A DNA stretch of 64,000 nucleotides from Haliclona indistincta (GCA_964017065.1 OZ024786.1:8375047-8439046), one strand, 5' to 3'. Counted from the first letter of the stretch, positions 15,201-30,900 are shown. Made by a program: numbers and translations. The notes: generated by a model not told the origin, from the letters alone.

Positions 15201-18200
15201 ATTCATTTTTTTTACCATTATTTTTTTAATTATATATTTTTTTCTATAATACACAAGGAACCACATACATAAAAAAATATATAATAATACAATAATGGTA
15301 AAATAATAGTAAAAAAAATAAATGAAAAACATTGTTCCCAGGCATCATGGGAACATTGTTTTTAATTTAATTTTTTAATTTTAATTTTTTACCATTATTT
15401 TATTATTGTTATATATTTTTTTCAATAGTACACAAGGAACCACAAACATAAAAAATATAATAATAATAAAATAAGGGTAAAAAAATTAAATAAAAAAAAT
15501 TAAATAAAAACTATTGTTCACATACCAAAATCAAACCAAAGTGTGCGTTTCCGGGCACACTGAAGCCACAAATGTGCAAACAAATCGCCGCGGCGCCGAG
15601 TGCCTTTCGCTCAAAACCTACGGGATGCAAACCTATGTCACTCTTCGGTTCCAGTAATGTTTTAGTTGAATAAGCGCGAGAAACAATTTTGTTTTTTTTG
15701 CGGAAAATTCCCATTCTACACTTTTATGTATGTGGTTCCTTGTGTGTTATTGAAAAAAAATATTTTTTTATTTCAATTTTTTTTACCAATATTTTATTAT
15801 TATTATATATTTTTTTCAATAGTACACAAGAAACCACATACATAAAAAATATAATAATAATAAAATAATGGTAAAAAAATAAATAAAAAACATTGTTCCC
15901 ATGACGCCTATAAACAATGGGAACAATGTTTTTTATTCATTTTTTTTACCATTATTCTTTTAATTATATATTTTTTTCTATAATACACAAGGAACCACAT
16001 ACATAAAAAATATATAATAATACAATAATGGTAAAATAATAGTAAAAAAAATAAATGAAAAACATTGTTCCCAGGCATCATGGGAACATTGTTTTTAATT
16101 TAATTTTTTAATTTTAATTTTTTACCATTATTTTATTATTGTTATATATTTTTTTCAATAGTACACAAGGAACCACAAACATAAAAAATATAATAATAAT
16201 AAAATAAGGGTAAAAAAAATTAAATAAAAAAAATTAAATAAAAACTATTGTTCACATACCAAAATCAAACCAAAGTGTGCGTTTCCGGGCACACTGAAGC
16301 CACAAATGTGCAAACAAATCGCCGCGGCGCCGAGTGCCTTTCACTCCCTACCTACGGGATGCAAACCTATGTCACTCTTCGGTTACAGTAATGTTTTAGT
16401 TGAATAAGCGCGAGAAACAATTTTGTTTTTTTTGCGGAAAATTCCCATTCTACACTTTTATGTATGTGGTTCCTTGTGTGTTATTGAAAAAAAATATTTT
16501 TTTATTTCAATTTTTTTTACCAATATTTTATTATTATTATATATTTTTTTCAATAGTACACAAGAAACCACATACATAAAAAATATAATAATAATAAAAT
16601 AATGGTAAAAAAATAAATAAAAAACATTGTTCCCATGACGCCTATAAACAATGGGAACAATGTTTTTTATTCATTTTTTTTACCATTATTTTTTTAATTA
16701 TATATTTTTTTCTATAATACACAAGGAACCACATACATAAAAAAATATATAATAATACAATAATGGTAAAATAATAGTAAAAAAAATAAATGAAAAACAT
16801 TGTTCCCAGGCATCATGGGAACATTGTTTTTAATTTAATTTTTTAATTTTAATTTTTTACCATTATTTTATTATTGTTATATATTTTTTTCAATAGTACA
16901 CAAGGAACCACAAACATAAAAAATATAATAATAATAAAATAAGGGTAAAAAAAATTAAATAAAAAAAATTAAATAAAAACTATTGTTCACATACCAAAAT
17001 CAAACCAAAGTGTGCGTTTCCGGGCACACTGAAGCCACAAATGTGCAAACAAATCGCCGCGGCGCCGAGTGCCTTTCACTCCCTACCTACGGGATGCAAA
17101 CCTATGTCACTCTTCGGTTACAGTAATGTTTTAGTTGAATAAGCGCGAGAAACAATTTGGTTTTTTTTGCGGAAAATTCCCATTCTACACTTTTATGTAT
17201 GTGGTTCCTTGTGTGTTATTGAAAAAAAATATTTTTTTATTTCAATTTTTTTTACCAATATTTTATTATTATTATATATTTTTTTCAATAGTACACAAGA
17301 AACCACATACATAAAAAATATAATAATAATAAAATAATGGTAAAAAAATAAATAAAAAACATTGTTCCCATGACGCCTATAAACAATGGGAACAATGTTT
17401 TTTATTCATTTTTTTTACCATTATTTTTTTAATTATATATTTTTTTCTATAATACACAAGGAACCACATACATAAAAAAATATATAATAATACAATAATG
17501 GTAAAATAATAGTAAAAAAAATAAATGAAAAACATTGTTCCCAGGCATCATGGGAACATTGTTTTTAATTTAATTTTTTAATTTTAATTTTTTACCATTA
17601 TTTTATTATTGTTATATATTTTTTTCAATAGTACACAAGGAACCACAAACATAAAAAATATAATAATAATAAAATAAGGGTAAAAAAAATTAAATAAAAA
17701 AAATTAAATAAAAACTATTGTTCACATACCAAAATCAAACCAAAGTGTGCGTTTCCGGGCACACTGAAGCCACAAATGTGCAAACAAATCGCCGCGGCGC
17801 CGAGTGCCTTTCACTCCCTACCTACGGGATGCAAACCTATGTCACTCTTCGGTTACAGTAATGTTTTAGTTGAATAAGCGCGAGAAACAATTTTGTTTTT
17901 TTTGCGGAAAATTCCCATTCTACACTTTTATGTATGTGGTTCCTTGTGTGTTATTGAAAAAAAATATTTTTTTATTTCAATTTTTTTTACCAATATTTTA
18001 TTATTATTATATATTTTTTTCAATAGTACACAAGAAACCACATACATAAAAAATATAATAATAATAAAATAATGGTAAAAAAATAAATAAAAAACATTGT
18101 TCCCATGACGCCTATAAACAATGGGAACAATGTTTTTTATTCATTTTTTTTACCATTATTTTTTTAATTATATATTTTTTTCTATAATACACAAGGAACC

Positions 18201-21200
18201 ACATACATAAAAAAATATATAATAATACAATAATGGTAAAATAATAGTAAAAAAAATAAATGAAAAACATTGTTCCCAGGCATCATGGGAACATTGTTTT
18301 TAATTTAATTTTTTAATTTTAATTTTTTACCATTATTTTATTATTGTTATATATTTTTTTCAATAGTACACAAGGAACCACAAACATAAAAAATATAATA
18401 ATAATAAAATAAGGGTAAAAAAAATTAAATAAAAAAAATTAAATAAAAACTATTGTTCACATACCATAATCAAACCAAAGTGTGCGTTTCCGGGCACACT
18501 GAAGCCACAAATGTGCAAACAAATCGCCGCGGCGCCGAGTGCCTTTCGCTCCCTACCTACGGGATGCAAACCTATGTCACTCTTCGGTTACAGTAATGTT
18601 TTAGTTGAATAAGCGCGAGAAACAATTTTGTTTTTTTTGCGGAAAATTCCCATTCTACACTTTTATGTATGTGGTTCCTTGTGTGTTATTGAAAAAAAAT
18701 ATTTTTTTATTTCAATTTTTTTTACCAATATTTTATTATTATTATATATTTTTTTCAATAGTACACAAGAAACCACATACATAAAAAATATAATAATAAT
18801 AAAATAATGGTAAAAAAATAAATAAAAAACATTGTTCCCATGACGCCTATAAACAATGGGAACAATGTTTTTTATTCATTTTTTTTACCATTATTTTTTT
18901 AATTATATATTTTTTTCTATAATACACAAGGAACCACATACATAAAAAAATATATAATAATACAATAATGGTAAAATAATAGTAAAAAAAATAAATGAAA
19001 AACATTGTTCCCAGGCATCATGGGAACATTGTTTTTAATTTAATTTTTTAATTTTAATTTTTTACCATTATTTTATTATTGTTATATATTTTTTTCAATA
19101 GTACACAAGGAACCACAAACATAAAAAATATAATAATAATAAAATAAGGGTAAAAAAATTAAATAAAAAAAATTAAATAAAAACTATTGTTCACATACCA
19201 AAATCAAACCAAAGTGTGCGTTTCCGGGCACACTGAAGCCACAAATGTGCAAACAAATCGCCGCGGCGCCGAGTGCCTTTCGCTCCCTACCTACGGGATG
19301 CAAACCTATGTCACTCTTCGGTTACAGTAATGTTTTAGTTGAATAAGCGCGAGAAACAATTTTGTTTTTTTTGCGGAAAATTCCCATTCTACACTTTTAT
19401 GTATGTGGTTCCTTGTGTGTTATTGAAAAAAAATATTTTTTTATTTCAATTTTTTTTACCAATATTTTATTATTATTATATATTTTTTTCAATAGTACAC
19501 AAGAAACCACATACATAAAAAATATAATAATAATAAAATAATGGTAAAAAAATAAATAAAAAACATTGTTCCCATGACGCCTATAAACAATGGGAACAAT
19601 GTTTTTTATTCATTTTTTTTACCATTATTTTTTTAATTATATATTTTTTTCTATAATACACAAGGAACCACATACATAAAAAAATATATAATAATACAAT
19701 AATGGTAAAATAATAGTAAAAAAAATAAATGAAAAACATTGTTCCCAGGCATCATGGGAACATTGTTTTTAATTTAATTTTTTAATTTTAATTTTTTACC
19801 ATTATTTTATTATTGTTATATATTTTTTTCAATAGTACACAAGGAACCACAAACATAAAAAATATAATAATAATAAAATAAGGGTAAAAAAAATTAAATA
19901 AAAAAAATTAAATAAAAACTATTGTTCACATACCATAATCAAACCAAAGTGTGCGTTTCCGGGCACACTGAAGCCACAAATGTGCAAAAAAATCGCCGCG
20001 GCGCCGAGTGCCTTTCGCTCAAAACCTACGGGATGCAAACCTATGTCACTCTTCGGTTACAGTAATGTTTTAGTTGAATAAGCGCGAGAAACAATTTTGT
20101 TTTTTTTTGCGGAAAATTCCCATTCTACACTTTTATGTATGTGGTTCCTTGTGTTATTGAAAAAAAATATTTTTTTATTTCAATTTTTTTTACCATTATT
20201 TTATTATTATTATATATTTTTTTCAATAGTACACAAGAAACCACATACATAAAAAATATAATAATAATAAAATAATGGTAAAAAAATAAATAAAAAACAT
20301 TGTTCCCATGACGCCTATAAACAATGGGAACAATGTTTTTTATTCATTTTTTTTACCATTATTCTTTTAATTATATATTTTTTTCTATAATACACAAGGA
20401 ACCACATACATAAAAAATATATAATAATACAATAATGGTAAAATAATAGTAAAAAAAATAAATGAAAAACATTGTTCCCAGGCATCATGGGAACATTGTT
20501 TTTAATTTAATTTTTTAATTTTAATTTTTTACCATTATTTTATTATTGTTATATATTTTTTTCAATAGTACACAAGGAACCACAAACATAAAAAATATAA
20601 TAAAAATAAAATAAGGGTAAAAAAAAATTAAATAAAAAAAATTAAATAAAAACTATTGTTCACATACCATAATCAAACCAAAGTGTGCGTTTACGGGCAC
20701 ACTGAAGCCACAAATGTGCAAACAAATCGCCGCGGCGCCGAGTGCCTTTCGCTCCCTACCTACGGGATGCAAACCTATGTCACTCTTCGGTTACAGTAAT
20801 GTTTTAGTTGAATAAGCGCGAGAAACAATTTTGTTTTTTTTGCGGAAAATTCCCATTCTACACTTTTATGTATGTGGTTCCTTGTGTGTTATTGAAAAAA
20901 AATATTTTTTTATTTCAATTTTTTTTACCATTATTTTATTATTATTATATATTTTTTCAATAGTACACAAGAAACCACATACATAAAAAATATAATAATA
21001 ATAAAATAATGGTAAAAAAATAAATAAAAAACATTGTTCCCATGACGCCTATAAACAATGGGAACAATGTTTTTTATTCATTTTTTTTACCATTATTCTT
21101 TTAATTATATATTTTTTTCTATAATACACAAGGAACCACATACATAAAAAATATATAATAATACAATAATGGTAAAATAATAGTAAAAAAAATAAATGAA

Positions 21201-24200
21201 AAACATTGTTCCCAGGCATCATGGGAACATTGTTTTTAATTTAATTTTTTAATTTTAATTTTTTACCATTATTTTATTATTGTTATATATTTTTTTCAAT
21301 AGTACACAAGGAACCACAAACATAAAAAATATAATAATAATAAAATAAGGGTAAAAAAAATTAAATAAAAAAAATTAAATAAAAACTATTGTTCACATAC
21401 CAAAATCAAACCAAAGTGTGCGTTTCCGGGCACACTGAAGCCACAAATGTGCAAACAAATCGCCGCGGCGCCGAGTGCCTTTCGCTCCCTACCTACGGGA
21501 TGCAAACCTATGTCACTCTTCGGTTACAGTAATGTTTTAGTTGAATAAGCGCGAGAAACAATTTTGTTTTTTTTGCGGAAAATTCCCATTCTACACTTTT
21601 ATGTATGTGGTTCCTTGTGTGTTATTGAAAAAAAATATTTTTTTATTTCAATTTTTTTTACCATTATTTTATTATTATTATATATTTTTTTCAATAGTAC
21701 ACAAGAAACCACATACATAAAAAATATAATAATAATAAAATAATGGTAAAAAAATAAATAAAAAACATTGTTCCCATGACGCCTATAAACAATGGGAACA
21801 ATGTTTTTTATTCATTTTTTTTACCATTATTCTTTTAATTATATATTTTTTTCTATAATACACAAGGAACCACATACATAAAAAATATATAATAATACAA
21901 TAATGGTAAAATAATAGTAAAAAAAATAAATGAAAAACATTGTTCCCAGGCATCATGGGAACATTGTTTTTAATTTAATTTTTTAATTTTAATTTTTTAC
22001 CATTATTTTATTATTGTTATATATTTTTTTCAATAGTACACAAGGAACCACAAACATAAAAAATATAATAATAATAAAATAAGGGTAAAAAAAATTAAAT
22101 AAAAAAAATTAAATAAAAACTATTGTTCACATACCAAAATCAAACCAAAGTGTGCGTTTCCGGGCACACTGAAGCCACAAATGTGCAAACAAATCGCCGC
22201 GGCGCCGAGTGCCTTTCGCTCCCTACCTACGGGATGCAAACCTATGTCACTCTTCGGTTACAGTAATGTTTTAGTTGAATAAGCGCGAGAAACAATTTTG
22301 TTTTTTTTGCGGAAAATTCCCATTCTACACTTTTATGTATGTGGTTCCTTGTGTTATTGAAAAAAAATATTTTTTTATTTCAATTTTTTTTACCATTATT
22401 TTATTATTATTATATATTTTTTTCAATAGTACACAAGAAACCACATACATAAAAAATATAATAATAATAAAATAATGGTAAAAAAATAAATAAAAAACAT
22501 TGTTCCCATGACGCCTATAAACAATGGGAACAATGTTTTTTATTCATTTTTTTTACCATTATTCTTCTAATTATATATTTTTTTCTATAATACACAAGGA
22601 ACCACATACATAAAAAATATATAATAATACAATAATGGTAAAATGTGACCATGCATAGGAAAACCAGCCATTTCGCGCAAATATCCAAAATCAAGTTATT
22701 GGTATCAGCGTATTCCTCTATGTTTGGCGAGTAAATGAAATGTGGAAGCGTGGCGATCGCGCATTCCGTCGCTAAGATATAACGCTGAACGCGAGCGCTA
22801 TTGGCTAAGCATTGAATCAAGAAAAAGCAATTTTTAGTTCATAAATTAACGTCCGTATATTCACTCTAGTAATCCGTATACGTAATTTTGAATTCAACGT
22901 GACCACACCCACCAACGAACTGAAACTGATAAAGCGATGGCTTTCGTTGGATTTGGCACTGTATCTCTTTCCATCCAGTCTCAACGAAGTCTAGAGACAT
23001 TCAAACAAGGTGCAGTTCACCAAGGAAAGCCTGCTATTGCTCGAGAAACGCTCGTGCTGTCAGCCTTGCGTTGCCATGGTGAGCGCGTGACAACAAAATT
23101 ATTGCATTGGTATACGGGCGGCAAGAAACTTGGTAGCCCTAAACAAACGCTTCGTACAGAACAACTAGAGCGTTCTGGGACACGGGACTACCTCGAGAAC
23201 ATGCAGGAATGATGGAACAATCCTCCAGAGCACATAACTCGATTTCCCACAGAATTCAGTTGAGCGTACTATGACGCTAATATCTCAGTTCGTTAATTTG
23301 CGCGACATGGCCGATTTTCCTAAATCCGGTCACAAATAATAGTAAAAAAAATAAATGAAAAACATTGTTCCCAGGCATCATGGGAACATTGTTTTTAATT
23401 TAATTTTTTAATTTTAATTTTTTACCATTATTTTATTATTGTTATATATTTTTTTCAATAGTACACAAGGAACCACAAACATAAAAAATATAATAATAAT
23501 AAAATAAGGGTAACAAAAATTAAATAAAAAAAATTAAATAAAAACTATTGTTCACATACCAAAATCAAACCAAAGTGTGCGTTTCCGGGCACACTGAAGC
23601 CACAAATGTGCAAACAAATCGCCGCGGCGCCGAGTGCCTTTCGCTCCCTACCTACGGGATGCAAACCTATGTCACTCTTCGGTTACAGTAATGTTTTAGT
23701 TGAATAAGCGCGAGAAACAATTTTGTTTTTTTTGCGGAAAATTCCCATTCTACACTTTTATGTATGTGGTTCCTTGTGTGTTATTGAAAAAAAATATTTT
23801 TTTATTTCAATTTTTTTTACCATTATTTTATTATTATTATATATTTTTTTCAATAGTACACAAGAAACCACATACATAAAAAATATAATAATAATAAAAT
23901 AATGGTAAAAAAATAAATAAAAAACATTGTTCCCATGACGCCTATAAACAATGGGAACAATGTTTTTTATTCATTTTTTTTACCATTATTCTTTTAATTA
24001 TATATTTTTTTCTATAATACACAAGGAACCACATACATAAAAAATATATAATAATACAATAATGGTAAAATAATAGTAAAAAAAATAAATGAAAAACATT
24101 GTTCCCAGGCATCATGGGAACATTGTTTTTAATTTAATTTTTTAATTTTAATTTTTTACCATTATTTTATTATTGTTATATATTTTTTTCAATAGTACAC

Positions 24201-27200
24201 AAGGAACCACAAACATAAAAAATATAATAATAATAAAATAAGGGTAAAAAAAATTAAATAAAAAAAATTAAATAAAAACTATTGTTCACATACCAAAATC
24301 AAACCAAAGTGTGCGTTTCCGGGCACACTGAAGCCACAAATGTGCAAACAAATCGCCGCGGCGCCGAGTGCCTTTCGCTCCCTACCTACGGGATGCAAAC
24401 CTATGTCACTCTTCGGTTACAGTAATGTTTTAGTTGAATAAGCGCGAGAAACAATTTTGTTTTTTTTGCGGAAAATTCCCATTCTACACTTTTATGTATG
24501 TGGTTCCTTGTGTGTTATTGAAAAAAAATATTTTTTTATTTCAATTTTTTTTACCATTATTTTATTATTATTATATATTTTTTTCAATAGTACACAAGAA
24601 ACCACATACATAAAAAATATAATAATAATAAAATAATGGTAAAAAAATAAATAAAAAACATTGTTCCCATGACGCCTATAAACAATGGGAACAATGTTTT
24701 TTATTCATTTTTTTTACCATTATTCTTTTAATTATATATTTTTTTCTATAATACACAAGGAACCACATACATAAAAAATATATAATAATACAATAATGGT
24801 AAAATAATAGTAAAAAAAATAAATGAAAAACATTGTTCCCAGGCATCATGGGAACATTGTTTTTAATTTAATTTTTTAATTTTAATTTTTTACCATTATT
24901 TTATTATTGTTATATATTTTTTTCAATAGTACACAAGGAACCACAAACATAAAAAATATAATAATAATAAAATAAGGGTAAAAAAAATTAAATAAAAAAA
25001 ATTAAATAAAAACTATTGTTCACATACCAAAATCAAACCAAAGTGTGCGTTTTCGGGCACACTGAAGCCACAAATGTGCAAACAAATCGCCGCGGCGCCG
25101 AGTGCCTTTCGCTCCCTACCTACGGGATGCAAACCTATGTCACTCTTCGGTTACAGTAATGTTTTAGTTGAATAAGCGCGAGAAACAATTTTGTTTTTTT
25201 TGCGGAAAATTCCCATTCTACACTTTTATGTATGTGGTTCCTTGTGTGTTATTGAAAAAAAATATTTTTTTATTTCAATTTTTTTTACCATTATTTTATT
25301 ATTATTATATATTTTTTTCAATAGTACACAAGAAACCACATACATAAAAAATATAATAATAATAAAATAATGGTAAAAAAATAAATAAAAAACATTGTTC
25401 CCATGACGCCTATAAACAATGGGAACAATGTTTTTTATTCATTTTTTTTACCATTATTCTTTTAATTATATATTTTTTTCTATAATACACAAGGAACCAC
25501 ATACATAAAAAATATATAATAATACAATAATGGTAAAATAATAGTAAAAAAAATAAATGAAAAACATTGTTCCCAGGCATCATGGGAACATTGTTTTTAA
25601 TTTAATTTTTTAATTTTAATTTTTTACCATTATTTTATTATTGTTATATATTTTTTTCAATAGTACACAAGGAACCACAAACATAAAAAATATAATAATA
25701 ATAAAATAAGGGTAAAAAAAATTAAATAAAAAAAATTAAATAAAAACTATTGTTCACATACCAAAATCAAACCAAAGTGTGCGTTTCCGGGCACACTGAA
25801 GCCACAAATGTGCAAACAAATCGCCGCGGCGCCGAGTGCCTTTCGCTCCCTACCTACGGGATGCAAACCTATGTCACTCTTCGGTTACAGTAATGTTTTA
25901 GTTGAATAAGCGCGAGAAACAATTTTGTTTTTTTTGCGGAAAATTCCCATTCTACACTTTTATGTATGTGGTTCCTTGTGTGTTATTGAAAAAAAATATT
26001 TTTTTATTTCAATTTTTTTTACCATTATTTTATTATTATTATATATTTTTTTCAATAGTACACAAGAAACCACATACATAAAAAATATAATAATAATAAA
26101 ATAATGGTAAAAAAATAAATAAAAAACATTGTTCCCATGACGCCTATAAACAATGGGAACAATGTTTTTTATTCATTTTTTTTACCATTATTCTTTTAAT
26201 TATATATTTTTTTCTATAATACACAAGGAACCACATACATAAAAAATATATAATAATACAATAATGGTAAAATAATAGTAAAAAAAATAAATGAAAAACA
26301 TTGTTCCCAGGCATCATGGGAACATTGTTTTTAATTTAATTTTTTAATTTTAATTTTTTACCATTATTTTATTATTGTTATATATTTTTTTCAATAGTAC
26401 ACAAGGAACCACAAACATAAAAAATATAATAATAATAAAATAAGGGTAAAAAAAATTAAATAAAAAAAATTAAATAAAAACTATTGTTCACATACCAAAA
26501 TCAAACCAAAGTGTGCGTTTCCGGGCACACTGAAGCCACAAATGTGCAAACAAATCGCCGCGGCGCCGAGTGCCTTTCGCTCCCTACCTACGGGATGCAA
26601 ACCTATGTCACTCTTCGGTTACAGTAATGTTTTAGTTGAATAAGCGCGAGAAACAATTTTGTTTTTTTTGCGGAAAATTCCCATTCTACACTTTTATGTA
26701 TGTGGTTCCTTGTGTGTTATTGAAAAAAAATATTTTTTTATTTCAATTTTTTTTACCATTATTTTATTATTATTATATATTTTTTTCAATAGTACACAAG
26801 AAACCACATACATAAAAAATATAATAATAATAAAATAATGGTAAAAAAATAAATAAAAAACATTGTTCCCATGACGCCTATAAACAATGGGAACAATGTT
26901 TTTTATTCATTTTTTTTACCATTATTCTTTTAATTATATATTTTTTTCTATAATACACAAGGAACCACATACATAAAAAATATATAATAATACAATAATG
27001 GTAAAATAATAGTAAAAAAAATAAATGAAAAACATTGTTCCCAGGCATCATGGGAACATTGTTTTTAATTTAATTTTTTAATTTTAATTTTTTACCATTA
27101 TTTTATTATTGTTATATATTTTTTTCAATAGTACACAAGGAACCACAAACATAAAAAATATAATAATAATAAAATAAGGGTAAAAAAAATTAAATAAAAA

Positions 27201-27945
27201 AAATTAAATAAAAACTATTGTTCACATACCAAAATCAAACCAAAGTGTGCGTTTCCGGGCACACTGAAGCCACAAATGTGCAAACAAATCGCCGCGGCGC
27301 CGAGTGCCTTTCGCTCAAAACCTACGGGATGCAAACCTATGTCACTCTTCGGTTACAGTAATGTTTTAGTTGAATAAGCGCGAGAAACAATTTTGTTTTT
27401 TTTGCGGAAAATTCCCATTCTACACTTTTATGTATGTGGTTCCTTGTGTGTTATTGAAAAAAAAAATTTTTTTATTTCAATTTTTTTTACCATTATTTTA
27501 TTATTATTATATATTTTTTTCAATAGTACACAAGAAACCACATACATAAAAAATATAATAATAATAAAATAATGATAAAAAAATAAATAAAAAACATTGT
27601 TCCCATGACGCCTATAAACAATGGGAACAATGTTTTTTATTCATTTTTTTTACCATTATTCTTTTAATTATATATTTTTTTCTATAATACACAAGGAACC
27701 ACATACATAAAAAATATATAATAATACAATAATGGTAAAATAATAGTAAAAAAAATAAATGAAAAACATTGTTCCCAGGCATCATGGGAACATTGTTTTT
27801 AATTTAATTTTTTAATTTTAATTTTTTACCATTATTTTATTATTGTTATATATTTTTTTCAACAGTACACAAGGAACCACAAACATAAAAAATATAATAA
27901 TAATAAAATAAGGGTAAAAAAAATTAAATAAAAAAATTAAATAAA
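6204..27945. repeat. tandem array of ~733-bp AT-rich hairpin unit (~29 copies)
   Basis: Near-identical units recur every 730-735 bp. The landmark hairpin (ATTGTTCCCATGACGCC followed by its mirror) lies near 6371, 7104, 7837 and so on to 22498, then again from about 23928 to 27594 after an insertion. Each unit has two such hairpins, long A/T tracts containing TACCATTATT and its reverse complement AATAATGGTA, inverted copies of TGTGGTTCCTTGTGT, and one GC-rich core of about 170 bp containing CGCCGCGGCGCC. Variants in the core (CGCTCAAAACC, CGCTCCCTACC, CACTCCCTACC) recur in blocks. The four units at about 7.4-10.3 kb are repeated at 10.3-13.3 kb, and a GGTTCCAG variant repeats at 13444 and 15648, three units apart. 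No gene is supported here; the 67-residue ORFs are by-products of the repeat. Confidence 0.95.
22644..23334. mobile_element. non-autonomous TIR element, TGTGACC family, copy 1
   Basis: A 691-bp insert interrupts one 733-bp unit; removing it restores the unit. It begins TGTGACCATGCATAGGAAAA and ends in the imperfect reverse complement finishing GGTCACA. The two ends share TGTGACC, AGGAAAA and TCGCGCAAAT at matching positions. Comparison with uninterrupted units (GGTAAAATAATAGT) implies a 2-bp AA duplication. An internal stretch containing GCATTCCGTCGCTAAGATAT matches the reverse complement of copy 2 (28257-29895), so the two are relatives in opposite orientation. A 91-codon plus-strand ORF (22937-23212) lies inside. 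I recognise no domain in it and it may be chance. No transposase was seen. Confidence 0.85.
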
Positions 27946-30900
27946 AAACATTGTTCCCAGGCGTCATGAGAACATTGTTTTTAATTTAATTTTTTTTTTA
28001 ATTTTTTTTAGCATTATTTTATTATTATATATTTTTTCAATAATACATTAGGAACCACATACATAAAAAATATAATAGTAATAAAATAAGGGTAAAAAAA
28101 ATTAAATAAAAAACATTGTTCCCAGGCGTCATGGGAACATTGTTTTTAATTTAATTTTTTTTATTTAATTTTTTTTACCATTATTTTATTATTATTATAT
28201 ATTTTTTCAATAATACATTATGAGCCACATGCATAAAAAATATAATAGTAATAAAATGTGACCCGATTTTGGAAAACCCGGAATGTCGCGCAGATATTCG
28301 TTTTGAGTTATAAGCAACTTTAGGTAGAGTATGATCGCATACGCGATCTCGGTTTTTTGCGCTAGCTATAAAGCGCTATCCTTTAGCTACAGTTTGGTAC
28401 TAGCGCCAATCTTCTGAGCGCTATGGTTGCAAAGTTACGAGCGTTTGTTTGTAGGTAACTGAATTCAGCCATAATACGTGATACGGAGCTAATAATTGCG
28501 TTGCTATGGCAATTATTTGACGCGCGCGAACACTGCTGCACAAAGAAGGACGAGTTGCCTCCACGTTCAACGCTCTAGCTCAAGATTGCTTCGATGAAGC
28601 AACTGCAGATAGCCTCCAGGGCTTCTCTGATGACTGCTCTTGTGATTTGTCCGAAGAATTCCTCTGGTATGTGATGAATGACAGTATCAGCACATGAATA
28701 ATGTATTGCTATCACAACTGCTATGTTTAGAAAGCGATTATAGTGGCTCTTCACAAGATAAGGCTTCAATTTAATACACACACTGCTACTGCTAGCTATC
28801 CAGCTCCTTCTGGTGACAACCAATCTTGCTGCTGTACCCAGATCTAGTGAGGGAACAGAGGGTATAATTATCGTGCAGTTTGCTTCCGGCCGGTACTACA
28901 GAGAAGGCGGCAAGTGTGAGCTTGGTCCTAGGAAGACTTCATGGTCCTAGTTCCAGAGTACTATAGAGAGATGAGAGGATATTGTCATGAGATGAACAGA
29001 GAAGAGAAAGAACTACTAATGGGAAAGATCTTCATAGAAAACCATACTAACAAGCGCATCAGTACTCAATCTCACTCAAGCAAGCAATAGGTAAGTTGTG
29101 AAACGTATGTGTGTGAAGATTGTTGTGATAGTTGTGTGTTTGTGTGTGATAATGAGTGTGTGTTTGTGTGTGTGTGTGTGATAGTGTGTGTGTGTGTGTG
29201 TGTGATAGTGTGTGGTACCTAGCTTTGATATCCATTCCTATTCCTTGTTACAGATTGATAAACACATGAGAGAGAGACAGCATCAAGCGATTGGTCACAC
29301 ATCAATGGAACTGTTCTAATTACTGCTCATCACGAAATGATTTCCAATAATTCTTGCTCACTTTAACATCATGATTAGTCAAATACAAAGTAGAAGGCTT
29401 AAAAACAATGCTGTGTTAAAGAAATCTAACATTATAGTCGATAGAATACACTTATCAGACAGATTGTACTTACCAGCATGGCTCACACACATCAGTTTAG
29501 TTATCCAGGCCTTCTCCATAGCTAAAACCAGGTAAGAACAACTTCTCAACACTCAAGAAAGGCTTCTCAACACTCAGAAGAGACGTAACAGGCCTTGTTA
29601 GCAAGAGAAAGAGAAGTGAGCTAGTTCAACCGGGAAACCATTAGCGCCATGTGCTCGTGCACGGAAGAATGCGGACACGCCCACGCGTAAATTATTTACA
29701 AGTTTACACGCGATTATCTTGCAACAATGTTTTGCTAAAACAGCGCGCGTTTTAGCTTATATCTTAGCGACGGAATGCACGATCTCGGCGCTTCAAACGT
29801 TACCATGACCAGCGAAGACAGGGCTATTGCCAGGTACCAATAACTCAAATTTCGAAATTTGCGCGACATTCCGGGTTTTCCAAAATCGGGTCACAAATAA
29901 TGGTAAAAAATTAAATAAAAAACATTGTTCCTAGGCGTCATGGGAACAATTTTTTTTATTTAATTGCTTTATTTAATTTTTTTACCATTATTTTTTTATT
30001 ACAATATTTTTTATGTATGTGGTTCCTTGTGTATTATTGAAAAAAATATAATAATAACAAAATAATGGTAAAAAAATTAAATAAAATTAATTAAATAAAA
30101 AACATTTTTCCCATGACGCCTAGGAACAATGTTTTTTATTTAGTTTTTTATTTAATTTTTTTATAATTATTTTAATATTATTATATTTTTTATGTGTGTG
30201 GTTCCTAGTGTATTATTGAAAAAAGTATAATAATAATAAAATAATAGTAAAAAAAATTAAATAAAAAACATTGTTCCCAGGCGTCATGGGAACATATTTT
30301 TTAATTTAATTTTTTTTATTTAATTTTTTTTACCATTATTTTATTATTATTATATTTTTGTCAATAATACATTATGAACCACATGCATAAAAAATATAAT
30401 AGTAATAAAATAATGGTAAAAAAAATTAAATAAAAACATTGTTCCTAGGCGTCATGGGAACAATTTTTTTTATTTAATTGTTTTATTTAATTTTTTTTAC
30501 CATTATTTTTTTATTACCATATTTTTTATGTATGTGGTTCCTAATGTATTATTGAAAAAAAATATAATAATAACAAAATAATGGTAAAAAAATTAAATTA
30601 AAAACAATGTTCTCATGACGCCTCGGAACAATGTTTTCTATTTAATTTTTTTACCCTTATTTTATTACTATTATATTTTTCATGCATGTGGTTCATAATG
30701 TATTATTGAAAAAATATATAATAATATTAAAATAATAGTAAAAAAAATTAAATTAAAAAATTTAAATAAAAACCATTGTTCCCATACCATAATCAATGCA
30801 AAGTGTGCGTTTCCGGGCACCTTGAAGCCACAAATGTGCAAAACAAATCGCCGCCGAGTGCCTTTCGCTCCCTACCTACGGGATGCAAACATATGTCGAT

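Noticed and set aside
6204..15714. Recurrent 67-residue minus-strand ORFs in the 733-bp array
   Set aside because: They sit on hairpin and A/T tracts, are lost in most copies by single indels, and show no protein-like composition.
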